DNA of 64,000 nucleotides from Guptibacillus algicola (GCF_020171805.1 NZ_JAIVAF010000007.1:84599-148598); one strand, 5' to 3'. Shown: positions 17,031-25,651, numbered from the stretch's first letter. The notes: generated by a model from the letters alone, not told the origin. Translations and numbers: made by a program.

Positions 17031-17048
17031 ATAACTTCAGGAGGGTAT

Positions 17049-17879
17049 ATGGTGAATTTATCAGTACTCAGTTTTAGTAAGCAGCTTTTCTTGAGGATAA
17101 AGGAACATCAGGTTACAGATTTGGCTGCGCAGCTTGCGTACTATTTCTTGTTGTCTCTTTTTCCTTTCCTCATTTTCGCCATAACCCTTCTGGCTCATTT
17201 CGATTTCTCGAAGGATCAAATCCTTGAATTAATTGCTCAGTACGCACCCTCGGAATCTTTCGTCACGATTCAAGAGAACCTTATTCTCGAAGATGGTGCA
17301 CGGAAAGGATTGCTTTCGTTCGGAATAATCGCGACGATCTGGTCGGCGTCGAATGCAATCAATGCCATTATCAAGTCCCTGAATCGAGCATATAACGTAG
17401 ATGAAAGCAGGAATTTTCTTCTCGCAAGAGGGCTTTCTGTCTTATTGTCGCTCGCTATGATCTTCGTTATAGTCGTGGCATTATTATTGCCGGTATTTGG
17501 AGAAATGCTTTGGCGATTCTTCGTTGGGTTCTTTGCAATACCAGAGTCTTTTAGTTTTATGTTTACGCTGATTCGGTGGTTTTTAAGTCTTTCCATCATG
17601 ATTATCGTGTTTATGTTCATTTATTATTACGCTCCTAATAAACGGCTGCATTATAAAGACGTTATGATAGGATCGGTTACTGCTTCAGTCTTATGGCAGC
17701 TCGTTTCTTTTGTCTTCTCTTACTACATAAATAACTTTGGGAATTACTCTGCAACGTATGGCAGTTTAGGTGGGGTCATCGCTTTAATGTTGTGGTTTTA
17801 TTTAACTGGCCTTGTCATTGTTGTTGGAGGAGAAATAAATGCTACATCCAATTACTTCAGAAGGAATAAACCAACATAA
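17049..17879 (+). CDS. yfkH: YihY/BrkB-family membrane protein (YfkH)
   Basis: A 276-residue protein with about six membrane helices. QLAYYFLLSLFPFLIF, WSASNAINAIIKSLNRAYNV and YYYAPNKRLHYKDVMIGS are the signature segments of the BrkB/YihY family, once misnamed ribonuclease BN. Its function is unknown; transport of a small solute is suspected. GGAGGG is only three bases from the ATG at 17049; the next codon, GTG at 17052, is better spaced and may be used. It shares a transcript with YtxH. Confidence 0.88.
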   Translation: MVNLSVLSFSKQLFLRIKEHQVTDLAAQLAYYFLLSLFPFLIFAITLLAHFDFSKDQILELIAQYAPSESFVTIQENLILEDGARKGLLSFGIIATIWSASNAINAIIKSLNRAYNVDESRNFLLARGLSVLLSLAMIFVIVVALLLPVFGEMLWRFFVGFFAIPESFSFMFTLIRWFLSLSIMIIVFMFIYYYAPNKRLHYKDVMIGSVTASVLWQLVSFVFSYYINNFGNYSATYGSLGGVIALMLWFYLTGLVIVVGGEINATSNYFRRNKPT

Positions 17880-17880
17880 A

Positions 17881-17913
17881 ACAGCAGCCTTTCTAGGGCT
17901 GCTGTTCTCTTTA
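17881..17913. terminator. Bidirectional terminator
   Basis: ACAGCAGCC (17881-17889) pairs with GGCTGCTGT (17897-17905); TTCTCTTTATT follows on the plus strand and TTTTATG on the minus strand. It separates yfkH from the converging zosA. Confidence 0.85.
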
Positions 17914-19824
17914 TTTCAATAAGCGTAAACCATTGAGTATAACAAGTATGGTACTACCTTCATGGCCGAGAACTCCGAGAGGGAGGGTCAAAAATTGAAA
18001 GAAATTAGATGCGATCAACACGAGTATGACGAGAATGGAGAAAGCAACGTTTTGTTTTACGATTGTGTTTAATCGATTCGATAAGCTCACGGCACGAATC
18101 AATTTGGCTAGGTCGTTCTTCATAAGGACAACATCTGCTGTATCAAGTGCGACATCCGTTCCTTGGCCCATAGCGATTCCTACATCAGAGGAAGCGAGTG
18201 CTGGAGCATCATTAATGCCATCTCCTATCATGCCAACAGAACCATATTCTTCTTTGAGCTGTTTGATGCGTGTGACTTTATCTTCGGGTAAACAGTTTGC
18301 ATAGTATTTCTCAATCCCCACCTCTTCAGCGATCGCTTTTGCGGTTTCTTCACTGTCTCCGGTAATCATGATCGGTTCAATACCTTGTTTCTGCAAATCT
18401 TTTACCATTTTGATTGAGGCTGCACGTACCTGATCCTTAAGGGCTATGATACCAGCTATCCCTTTTTCATCAGCTGCAACAACAAGGGTCTTACCTTCTT
18501 GTTGCAGTTTTTTGTATTGGTGGTCAAACAAAGAGAAGCCGGCTGATTCTGAGAAGAATTCACGTTTACCGACTTTCCACTGTGTTCCTGAAACACTCGC
18601 TTGAACACCCCAACCTGAATGGTCTTCCATATCTTCAGGTTCAATCCAAGCAAAGTTACCTGCAGATTGAACGATGGCTTTTGCGAGCGGATGTGTTGAT
18701 TGTCTTTCAATGGAAGCAACAGTTCTCATGAAAGTATCTTCATCAATATCTTCTCTCGTGATCACATCAGTGACTACGGGATTTCCTTCCGTAAGTGTGC
18801 CTGTTTTATCAAGTGCAATGGCTTTAATGGAACTAAGTTGTTCGAGGTGGACGCCCCCTTTAAACAATATGCCATTCCTTGCTCCTAATGAGATCGCTGA
18901 GAGAGTAGCGGGCATGATTGCTGCAACAAGAGCACATGGTGAGGCTACTACAAGGAATACCATAGCTCGGTAAATTGTTTCCTCCCATGACCAACCAACT
19001 AAATAATGGGGGAGAATCATAAGAAGAGCGCCGATAAGAAGTACGATCTTTACGTACCAACCTTCTATTTTTTCAATGAACAATTGCGAAGGGGCTTTTT
19101 GGTCTTGTGCTTCTTGTACGAGAGCAATTATTTTTTGGAAAACAGTATCTTCGTTTCTTTTCGTCATCTTAATTGTTAAATGACCAGATATATTTAGTGT
19201 TCCAGCGAACACTTCATCGTCAATTCGTTTAATGACGGGGATAGACTCACCTGTAATAGCTGATTGATCAAGTGACGTTTGTCCTTTGATGATCATACCA
19301 TCAGCTGGCACACGCTCCCCTGGTTTAATCAAGATGGTGCTATCGATTGTTAGTTCTGATGCTTGAATGACTTTCTCCACACCATTTTCGATGATGGTAG
19401 CTGTTTCTGGTTGTATGTCCATAAGAGATTGTAGTTCACGTTCACTTTTGTTTAGCGTATATGTTTCGAGCGCACCACTTATTGCGAATATGAAAATTAG
19501 AATGGCACCTTCTGTCCAGTACCCAATCGAAGCAGCTCCAATGGCGGCAATAATCATAAGCAATTCAACATTAACATCTTTATCGGCAATTGAATCTTCA
19601 ATGCCTTCTTTCGCTTTAGCGAACCCGCCAATGACAAAAGCTGTGATGTAGAGACCTGCTTCTGCGAAAGAAGAGATGTCGCTTTCAAGTAACCAGGTTA
19701 AGGCGATAATACAACCACTAAATAAAGCTGCTATAAGTTCACTATGTTGTTTGATGGTATCCCACCAAAGAGAAGTATGAGACGGATAAGTATCGGTTTG
19801 GACATTCACTTGTTGCATTTTCAT
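17911..19824 (-). CDS. zosA: Heavy-metal (zinc) P1B-type ATPase ZosA
   Basis: A 637-residue P-type ATPase, the same length I recall for B. subtilis ZosA. It has no N-terminal heavy-metal-binding domain. TGES (191-194) is in the actuator domain, SPC (295-297) in the transmembrane metal site, DKTGTLTEG (from 339) has the phosphorylated aspartate, STHPLAKA the nucleotide-binding HP motif, and MIGDGINDAPALA the hinge. In B. subtilis ZosA takes up zinc under peroxide stress and is controlled by PerR. A Fur-family operator-like site lies 138 bases upstream. Confidence 0.88.
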   Translation of the reverse strand: MKMQQVNVQTDTYPSHTSLWWDTIKQHSELIAALFSGCIIALTWLLESDISSFAEAGLYITAFVIGGFAKAKEGIEDSIADKDVNVELLMIIAAIGAASIGYWTEGAILIFIFAISGALETYTLNKSERELQSLMDIQPETATIIENGVEKVIQASELTIDSTILIKPGERVPADGMIIKGQTSLDQSAITGESIPVIKRIDDEVFAGTLNISGHLTIKMTKRNEDTVFQKIIALVQEAQDQKAPSQLFIEKIEGWYVKIVLLIGALLMILPHYLVGWSWEETIYRAMVFLVVASPCALVAAIMPATLSAISLGARNGILFKGGVHLEQLSSIKAIALDKTGTLTEGNPVVTDVITREDIDEDTFMRTVASIERQSTHPLAKAIVQSAGNFAWIEPEDMEDHSGWGVQASVSGTQWKVGKREFFSESAGFSLFDHQYKKLQQEGKTLVVAADEKGIAGIIALKDQVRAASIKMVKDLQKQGIEPIMITGDSEETAKAIAEEVGIEKYYANCLPEDKVTRIKQLKEEYGSVGMIGDGINDAPALASSDVGIAMGQGTDVALDTADVVLMKNDLAKLIRAVSLSNRLNTIVKQNVAFSILVILVLIASNFFQFLTLPLGVLGHEGSTILVILNGLRLLK

Positions 19825-19961
19825 GCCTCCTTATTACTTTCTAATTGAGAAAGATAGTCATAATCAATCTATCTAAATGCTCCTATTTGCAAATAACCAT
19901 GAAGATATTAGCCTATTAAGTTCGTTTTTGTAACTGTCAATTGAGAATGCTTTTCACTAGA

Positions 19962-19976
19962 TTAGAATAATTATTA
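19962..19976. promoter_or_regulatory. Per/Fur-box-like operator upstream of zosA
   Basis: TTAGAATAATTATTA matches the Per box TTATAATNATTATAA at 12 of 14 defined positions. An overlapping register resembles a Fur box (11 of 14), so the regulator is most likely PerR but the sequence alone does not exclude Fur or Zur. It lies 138 bases before the zosA start. Confidence 0.5.
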
Positions 19977-20054
19977 TCTTTTAGTAATTTTATTCTATCA
20001 CATGATATTCATAGTTACTATACAAAAGGAATGTATTCAGTTACATATTTTCAT

Positions 20055-20081
20055 GTTTAAAACTGCCAAATAACAGGGAAT
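20055..20081 (+). promoter_or_regulatory. Sigma-B-like promoter
   Basis: GTTTAA-N15-GGGAAT: the -35 is a perfect sigma-B hexamer and the -10 differs from GGGTAT at one position. It ends 41 bases before the VLRF1-type gene. Confidence 0.55.
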
Positions 20082-20122
20082 CCATTTTATAAGTAAGCAA
20101 AAAGTTAAGGAGGATCATCGAC

Positions 20123-20920
20123 ATGTTATTAACAGAGAAATTGAATCAAATCAAACGAGCACAAGTACAAAAGCCAGATAAAGTGTTTACTCTATACTTA
20201 AATACAGACCGTCGCGATCCAGATCGTCAGCATGGCGAATGGAAAATTCAATTGAAGAATGGTTTCCGAAACTTTGAAGACTACTTAAAAGAAAGTGGCA
20301 ATAAAGAAGAGCAGGAAAACTTCAATAAAGTAAAAGAAAAAGTACAGGAAGAGATCGACGCTCTCGAACATGATTTAAATCGAGGTCTAGTGATTATTGC
20401 ATCTTCAGATGATCAAATCTGGTTCGTTGAACGCACTCAGGTGCCTGTTACAACAAACCTATACTGGGAAGAAGAACCACAGCTCGACCAGCTTGAAGAA
20501 TTAAGTAAGGATTATCCAAACACAGGAATCATTCTTGTGCATTATGATTATGTACGTATTCTTGAAACGGAACTTGGTTTCCTTACGAAGAGTGAAGAAT
20601 ATGCATGGGACCCAGATGAGGACAATTGGAGAATTTACGAAGGTACGACAGGAAGCGAGAATACACCTGGTAACGGAAGTACCGCTCAACGTGAACTATT
20701 CGAGGATCGAGTTAAGGCGAATCGAGAAAGATGGTATAAGTCGATGGCTTCGAAGCTTGATAAAAAGTCCAAAAATCGCGATTGGGAGAAGATTTACGTA
20801 GCTGGTGAAAAAGAAGAAGCGGAAGAGCTTTCGAAGCTCATGAACAAAGAAACAGAAATAGTTGGGAAAAACTATGCTGACAAACGAGATGATGAAGTAC
20901 TAGAATTACTCGTTTCGTAA
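20123..20920 (+). CDS. VLRF1 (aeRF1-type release-factor fold) protein
   Basis: A 265-residue soluble, highly charged protein. The start KVFTLYLNTDRRDPDRQHGEW, followed by a helix-rich region, GLVIIASSDDQIWFV, and a later domain with GIILVHYDYVRILETELG, resembles the VLRF1/Vms1 group of release-factor-like domains, which in eukaryotes release nascent chains from stalled ribosomes. I am moderately sure of the family and infer no precise role. The sigma-B-like promoter implies a general-stress function. AAGGAGG is nine bases before the ATG. Confidence 0.62.
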   Translation: MLLTEKLNQIKRAQVQKPDKVFTLYLNTDRRDPDRQHGEWKIQLKNGFRNFEDYLKESGNKEEQENFNKVKEKVQEEIDALEHDLNRGLVIIASSDDQIWFVERTQVPVTTNLYWEEEPQLDQLEELSKDYPNTGIILVHYDYVRILETELGFLTKSEEYAWDPDEDNWRIYEGTTGSENTPGNGSTAQRELFEDRVKANRERWYKSMASKLDKKSKNRDWEKIYVAGEKEEAEELSKLMNKETEIVGKNYADKRDDEVLELLVS

Positions 20921-20935
20921 CAAGAGCAAGGTAAA

Positions 20936-20965
20936 GAAAAAGCACCTTTAAAGGTGCTTTTTCTA
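20936..20965. terminator. Bidirectional terminator
   Basis: AGCACCTTT/AAAGGTGCT (20941-20949 with 20950-20958), extended by A and T tracts on both sides, separates two converging genes. Confidence 0.85.
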
Positions 20966-22138
20966 GTTTGAACGCTCAGCTCTTACAGTGAAAAGCTTAG
21001 GGATACCCCGATCGTTCATCTTAATATTAGGTTCTTCTACAACTTGTTTTATGATGAGCTCTTCATCTGCTAGACTAGTCAATACCTCTCCAAGTGTCCA
21101 CTTTCGTTGGAGCACCGCGTTTGCATTCTCCTTTTCATTCGTAAGGTGTTTTGAATATGCAACATTCGTTCTTTGAATCGTTGGATCAAAATAATTCCCA
21201 TCTACTTTATGCTTTTTACCTTTTGAGGTGATGAGCTTTGTAGAGATAGGGTGAAATTCTTGAAGGATAAAGTGGCCGCCAGGTTTGAGTATTTTATTTA
21301 CGATATGGAACAGTGGATGCAAATCTAGGAAGTAGTGGAGAATACCTAATTCCATTACAACGATGTCATATTGATTATGATGTTCAGGCCCTAGATTTAA
21401 AATATCTGAAATATAATAGGTTAGATCAACAGATGCAGCCTGAGATAGCTCTTTTGCATAACGTTCGTTCTCATAAGAAAAGTCGATCACAGTTACATCG
21501 GCACCAAGTAGTCCCATAGCAGTTGCTTTCATTCCGTGGGACCCCATCAGGTTAGCGATGCGTTTCTCTTTCAACTCTGGTAGATAAGGCAGGAGAGACT
21601 TTAGTTTTCCTGAAGGATTGCTAAGAAGTTTGTCTGCAACGTCTTTAGGTGCGCCATGTCTGTTTAATAATGCTTCGTAATTCTGCTGGTTCCAAGCTTG
21701 TTCATTCTGTTGTGTTATTTTATCTTGCAAATTTCTTAAAAAGTTATTAACCAGGGGTGTCCATACAGAGTTACGTTGATAGTGGTAAAGAGACACACTA
21801 GGAATGGTGCGGTTTTCTATTGGAACGTGAATTAAGTATGGGTTCGTGCGAATCACTGTATTGTATTCACATTGAATACTGACTGGATAATCATCTATAT
21901 TGTATGTTGCAATGGATTTATCATCAGTATGTTTGAGATTAGCTTGACCATAATGGTTATTGAAAGTTGAAATAACGGACTCAAAGCCGTCCCACTGGAT
22001 CGAAACAGTTATAGAATTACAATCCTCCATAACACCTTGCAACCATAGAGCTGTTTGGTCTATGTAGAAATAGGGAATTGATTGGTCATCTAGTGCCGAA
22101 GAAAGCTTTAGCACCGTGCTGGTTAGTTTATCGGGCAT
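20963..22138 (-). CDS. Nucleotidyltransferase-like domain fused to a class I SAM methyltransferase
   Basis: A 391-residue protein in two parts. Residues 1 to about 140 resemble a small nucleotidyltransferase-type fold (SIPYFYIDQTALWLQG, then SVSIQ-like strands), without an evident catalytic G-S...D-x-D motif. Residues about 145-391 are a complete methyltransferase starting AWNQQNYEALLNRHGAP, with RIANLMGSHGMKATAMGLL as motif I, VTVIDFS as motif II and GGHFILQEFHP as motif IV/V. Stand-alone homologues begin at the second part, so the N-terminal extension is the unusual feature. The substrate is unknown. Confidence 0.72.
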   Translation of the reverse strand: MPDKLTSTVLKLSSALDDQSIPYFYIDQTALWLQGVMEDCNSITVSIQWDGFESVISTFNNHYGQANLKHTDDKSIATYNIDDYPVSIQCEYNTVIRTNPYLIHVPIENRTIPSVSLYHYQRNSVWTPLVNNFLRNLQDKITQQNEQAWNQQNYEALLNRHGAPKDVADKLLSNPSGKLKSLLPYLPELKEKRIANLMGSHGMKATAMGLLGADVTVIDFSYENERYAKELSQAASVDLTYYISDILNLGPEHHNQYDIVVMELGILHYFLDLHPLFHIVNKILKPGGHFILQEFHPISTKLITSKGKKHKVDGNYFDPTIQRTNVAYSKHLTNEKENANAVLQRKWTLGEVLTSLADEELIIKQVVEEPNIKMNDRGIPKLFTVRAERSN

Positions 22139-22239
22139 CTTACCACCTCAATTTAGTTACATGAACTTAGTTTGTATAGAATACTATAGCATAACGATCG
22201 CTCATAAGCATATGGAGGATAGGGAGAGATAAAGGAATC

Positions 22240-22701
22240 ATGCAGACTCAAAATGAAGACATTCAAACAGATAATAAATGGATGCGGAGAGGGAGTAGTA
22301 TTGCGCTCTTTATTTACCTGCTCGCTCTCGTGTACAGTACTTTATTTATTTATAATTACTACCCATACGGAAAATCCGTCAATCTTGTCCTATTTGATAG
22401 CATTAAGTTAATGTGGGAGAGTGGTAGCTACTGGTTGATCCTCAAGAACATAATAGGCAATATTCTTCTATTTATGCCACTTGGGTTTTTGGTGCCACTT
22501 GTTCATAGGAGATGCAGATCTCTTTTTGTTATTGCAATGATCGGCTTCACGATTAGTACGATGATCGAATTGCTTCAATATTTTGCTGCACAGCGTATTT
22601 TTGATATTGATGATATTTTGTTAAACGGTCTTGGAGCTGTTGTTGGATATGGGGTGTATGGGGTTTGTTTATGGGTATATAGAAAAGTAAAGAGAAAATG
22701 A
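22240..22701 (+). CDS. VanZ-family membrane protein
   Basis: A 153-residue protein with four to five membrane helices. NIIGNILLFMPLGFLVPL, the glutamate/glutamine segment STMIELLQYFAAQRIFDIDDILLNGLGAVVG and a basic C-terminus are the VanZ signature. VanZ confers low-level teicoplanin resistance in enterococci; chromosomal homologues are often of unknown role. AAAGGAA precedes the ATG by six bases. It is a single gene ended by a strong terminator. Confidence 0.87.
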   Translation: MQTQNEDIQTDNKWMRRGSSIALFIYLLALVYSTLFIYNYYPYGKSVNLVLFDSIKLMWESGSYWLILKNIIGNILLFMPLGFLVPLVHRRCRSLFVIAMIGFTISTMIELLQYFAAQRIFDIDDILLNGLGAVVGYGVYGVCLWVYRKVKRK

Positions 22702-22731
22702 AAAGGCAGCTTATAGAAGCTGCCTTTCTTC
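22702..22731. terminator. Terminator between converging genes
   Basis: AAAGGCAGCTT (22702-22712) pairs with AAGCTGCCTTT (22717-22727) around ATAG; TTTCTTC follows. Confidence 0.85.
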
Positions 22732-22733
22732 AT

Positions 22734-23192
22734 TTATTCTGCTTTTTTCGCTTTGTCTAGAAGCTTAGTGATTCGCTTCGTTAGCATTTTACGTCCTTCG
22801 CCCCCAGCTTGGAAATGGCGAAGTTTACCTTCAGAATCAAATACGTAGTACGCAGGTACGTATTGATTATCGAACGCATCTGTTAATTTATGATCACTAT
22901 CAACAAAGATTGGCTGAGTGATATCGTGCTGATCAGCTACTTGTTTGATTTCATCTAAATCTAAGTCTTTCTCTGAGCGAGGCATATGAACGGCGATGAC
23001 GTTTAGGTCTTCGCTATATTCATCTCGGAACTCGTTTACCATCGGCATTGCTTCTTTACAAAGACCGCAGCTGATTGACCAGAAATGAACAAGTGTAAGA
23101 GGCTTGTCTCCTACTAAATCACTTTTAGAAACTTCTCCATTAAACCAAGTCTTTGCACCTTCGAGTTCAGGCATTTCTTCGCGTAGTTTCAT
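22734..23192 (-). CDS. TlpA-like thiol-disulfide (AhpC/TSA-fold) protein
   Basis: A 152-residue thioredoxin-fold protein. The active site is FWSISCGLCKEAMP with cysteines at 42 and 45, and the cis-proline is in QYVPAYYVFD. There is no signal peptide or membrane anchor, so it should act in the cytoplasm, unlike ResA or StoA. It is closest in pattern to TlpA/ResA-like redoxins, which reduce disulfides or peroxides. A near-perfect Per box and a good sigma-A promoter lie upstream, so peroxide-induced expression is likely. Confidence 0.85.
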   Translation of the reverse strand: MKLREEMPELEGAKTWFNGEVSKSDLVGDKPLTLVHFWSISCGLCKEAMPMVNEFRDEYSEDLNVIAVHMPRSEKDLDLDEIKQVADQHDITQPIFVDSDHKLTDAFDNQYVPAYYVFDSEGKLRHFQAGGEGRKMLTKRITKLLDKAKKAE

Positions 23193-23222
23193 AAGGTATC
23201 GACTCCTTTTATTGTAATTTAT

Positions 23223-23237
23223 TTATAATAATTATTA
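23223..23237. promoter_or_regulatory. Per-box-like operator upstream of the TlpA-like gene
   Basis: TTATAATAATTATTA matches the Per box TTATAATNATTATAA at 13 of 14 defined positions. It lies just downstream of the predicted transcription start on the minus strand. A second, weaker half-overlapping site (CAATTATTATTATAG, 23246-23260) covers the -10 hexamer. Confidence 0.65.
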
Positions 23238-23253
23238 GTTAATCACAATTATT

Positions 23254-23281
23254 ATTATAGTATATTCATATCATAAGTCAA
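23254..23281 (-). promoter_or_regulatory. Sigma-A promoter of the TlpA-like gene
   Basis: On the minus strand TTGACT-N16-TATAAT: -35 matches five of six, -10 is perfect. The operator pair lies over and just after it, the layout expected for repression. Confidence 0.65.
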
Positions 23282-23332
23282 TAAGGATGCTTTCTATATA
23301 GTATTAAAGTGGCTTGAAAAGTTTCAGCTTAC

Positions 23333-24505
23333 TCATAAATTAGTCGAATAACGCGGTTCAGGTTGTTCAGACGTGTTATGGAAAGCAATTCCTAAGAACA
23401 AGATGATTAGCATGCCACTAATAACGTAAAAGATACTACCTTGTTCAAAAAGATCAATAAATACACCACCAAGAAATGGACCGAGAATACTACCTAGCCC
23501 AAAGAAGATTCCTGCTAGGATATTTCCTGTTGGCAATAGGTCAGTAGGAAGAAGGTCAGCTAGGTACGTAATACTTAAAGAAAACAGTGATCCTACTGTC
23601 ATCCCTGAAATAAACAACAATACAAAGAGAACCGGTAGTGAAGTTGTGAATATTGCTCCTGATAAGCAAATCCATCCACATAAAATACTTACTAGGAGTA
23701 CGCTTTTACGACCAAGCTTATCGCTTAGTATTCCAAGCGGCATTTGAAAGATTAGGCTACCGACAACGAAAGAAGGGAGTAGGATTGAAACAGCATTCAC
23801 ATCCATTCCTATACGAAGTGCATACACTGGGAAATTCCCATGCAACGATGCTTCTAGGAAACCATACCCGAATGAAGGTAACAAAGCTGCCCAACCAATT
23901 TTCAGCACACTCCAGTACTTCATAATTACTCTTTCTGACCCAGTATTAATGGAATCAGGATATTCGTTACGTATTTTGACTAGTAGTACCCAGGTTAGGA
24001 GTGCAAGTCCAGACGCTATAAGAAATGGAAGGTAGATCGATATATCTACTATCCTTGTTGAAAGAGGACCAGCTGCAAACCCTAGCCCGAAAGAAGAGCC
24101 GTAAATCGCGATGTTTCTACCACGTTTTTCTTTAGGAGTACTTGTTGTGATCCATAGCTGTGTCGCAAAGTGAAGTAGATTATCTCCTATCCCCACGATT
24201 ACGCGTAGGATAAACCAGAACCAGAAAGCTTGCCAGATTGGAATGAGTGCAATCGAAATGGCTACTAACAATAAACCACAAGAGATTGCTGGCTTGTATC
24301 CATACTTTCTTACAGGTTTCTCAATAAAAGGTGAGGCGAATAATATTCCTATATAAAGAGCAGATGCATTAAGACCGTTCATGCTTGATGAAACGCCAGC
24401 TTCTTCTAGTAAAATTGATAAGAGCGGCAAGAGCATCCCTTGGGAATATCCAGAAATAAAAACAATGGTAATCAGTGTTATAAAACGGTAACGATATTGT
24501 TCCAT
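23333..24505 (-). CDS. MFS transporter
   Basis: About 390 residues with twelve predicted membrane helices. The loop between helices 2 and 3 reads EKPVRKYGYKPA and the symmetrical GILSDKLGRKSVLL lies between helices 8 and 9, both typical MFS motif A positions. GLGFAAGPL and LGSILGPFLGG are helix-5 and helix-11 motifs seen in drug/sugar antiporters. The substrate is unknown. I use the ATG at 24505; a GTG at 24517 lies only one base from GGAG and is unlikely to be used. Confidence 0.87.
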   Translation of the reverse strand: MEQYRYRFITLITIVFISGYSQGMLLPLLSILLEEAGVSSSMNGLNASALYIGILFASPFIEKPVRKYGYKPAISCGLLLVAISIALIPIWQAFWFWFILRVIVGIGDNLLHFATQLWITTSTPKEKRGRNIAIYGSSFGLGFAAGPLSTRIVDISIYLPFLIASGLALLTWVLLVKIRNEYPDSINTGSERVIMKYWSVLKIGWAALLPSFGYGFLEASLHGNFPVYALRIGMDVNAVSILLPSFVVGSLIFQMPLGILSDKLGRKSVLLVSILCGWICLSGAIFTTSLPVLFVLLFISGMTVGSLFSLSITYLADLLPTDLLPTGNILAGIFFGLGSILGPFLGGVFIDLFEQGSIFYVISGMLIILFLGIAFHNTSEQPEPRYSTNL

Positions 24506-24642
24506 CAACTTCTTCACGCTCCATAAAAAACGACAATCATATGAGTGCCATTATAATGGAAAAGGTTGAAAAGAACCACCATTCGCATTTCAGCGTTCTC
24601 TGATTTAAAATAGAGATATTGAATGCAAAAGGGAGTGGAATT

Positions 24643-25029
24643 ATGGAATTCAATATGAAGAAGGAAGAGATAGGTTTTACAGCAAATTTCGAATACGGCA
24701 CGCTACATATTTCAGGTGATGAGCAATCCGGTTTCAGACCATATCAACTTTTAGTCTCTTCAATTGCAGTATGTAGTGGCGGTGTTCTTCGTCAAATCTT
24801 AGATAAAAAGCGGATGAAGTACGAAGACATCCACATTAGTGCTGATGTTACCCGTAATGAAAAAGAAGCAAATCGAGTAGAAGCGATTCATCTTCATTTC
24901 ACATTAGAAGGTGACTTGGATGAACATAAAATAGAAAAAGCACTTGAATTAACAAAGAAACATTGTTCGATGGCTCAATCCGTAATTGGGAGTATCGAGC
25001 TTGAAGAGACGTTTGAAATTAAGAAGTGA
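24643..25029 (+). CDS. OsmC-family protein
   Basis: A 128-residue OsmC/Ohr-fold protein. The two redox cysteines are in SIAVCSGGVLRQIL and KKHCSMAQSVIGS, and the arginine in GFRPYQLLVSS fits the family. OsmC proteins reduce organic hydroperoxides, although many cytosolic Bacillus members have not been tested. The start ATG 24643 has GGGAGTGG upstream; in-frame codons back to 24619 are probably not translated. It is divergent from the MFS gene and closed by a terminator. Confidence 0.88.
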   Translation: MEFNMKKEEIGFTANFEYGTLHISGDEQSGFRPYQLLVSSIAVCSGGVLRQILDKKRMKYEDIHISADVTRNEKEANRVEAIHLHFTLEGDLDEHKIEKALELTKKHCSMAQSVIGSIELEETFEIKK

Positions 25030-25055
25030 CACCAGACTCTGGTGTCACTTTTCTT
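25024..25055. terminator. Bidirectional terminator
   Basis: AAGTGACACCA (25024-25034) pairs with TGGTGTCACTT (25040-25050) around GACTC; TTTCTTTC follows. It lies between converging genes. Confidence 0.85.
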
Positions 25056-25056
25056 T

Positions 25057-25485
25057 CTATAGCTCTAGCGTTTCGGGAGTATTTTCCCCTTCGTTCATTA
25101 ATCGAATCGTTTCAGGAGTAATTTTCAGCACGATGTAGTTAGGGTCTTCAGGAGATTCGAACCACTTACTTAACATGTCTCCCCAAAGTTTCTCCTTCGT
25201 TTCTTTTGAATCATCGATTTCAACCGTGCCTTGCACTTCAATATAGCGATCGTTCCAACCTTTTCCATCATATCCGAGTAGAACATGGACGTTGTGGTTT
25301 TCTTTAATATCTTCAACTTTATGAGTTTCTCTGCTTGTAGGCGTCATCAAAGTGAGATCTTCATGGAAAAAAGTCATGAAGCGTGAGTGGGGTTTATTAT
25401 CCTTTATCGTACTGAGAGTACCTACATAATCAGACTCTAAAATCTCCAATACTTTATTCTTTACTTCAGTTTGAGACATTGACAT
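25057..25485 (-). CDS. Pyridoxamine-5'-phosphate-oxidase-like general stress protein (YdaG type)
   Basis: A 142-residue split-barrel flavin-binding protein. YVGTLSTIKDNKPHSRFMTF, LTLMTPTSRETHKVEDIKENHNVHVLLGYD and the C-terminal PNYIVLKITPETIRLMN segment match general stress protein 26 (YdaG) of B. subtilis. Flavin or F420-like cofactor binding is usual; the reaction is unknown. GAAAGGAG precedes the ATG. In B. subtilis the gene is sigma-B-dependent, but only a weak sigma-B-like sequence is seen here. Confidence 0.85.
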   Translation of the reverse strand: MSMSQTEVKNKVLEILESDYVGTLSTIKDNKPHSRFMTFFHEDLTLMTPTSRETHKVEDIKENHNVHVLLGYDGKGWNDRYIEVQGTVEIDDSKETKEKLWGDMLSKWFESPEDPNYIVLKITPETIRLMNEGENTPETLEL

Positions 25486-25651
25486 AATAATTCTCCTTTC
25501 AATATCGACGCTAATCTTAATCTTCCTTTATTGAGCAATTCTAAAACAAGATAATGTGCCATTATTTGCAAAGTGTGCCTTTCTGTTTTTCAAACACGCT
25601 GCATGGGTATACCATATAGAGACTTACTACAAATCAAAGAAGGTAATAAAA

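Noticed and set aside
24548..24559. Palindrome CCATTATAATGG between the MFS and OsmC genes as an operator
   Set aside because: It contains a -10-like TATAAT but no matching -35 in either direction and has only 12 bases; not enough support.
25500..25555. Possible sigma-B promoter (GTTTTA-N15-GGAAGA, minus strand) before the YdaG-like gene
   Set aside because: The -10 keeps only the two leading G residues of GGGTAT; the homologue in B. subtilis is sigma-B-dependent, but the sequence is too weak to annotate.
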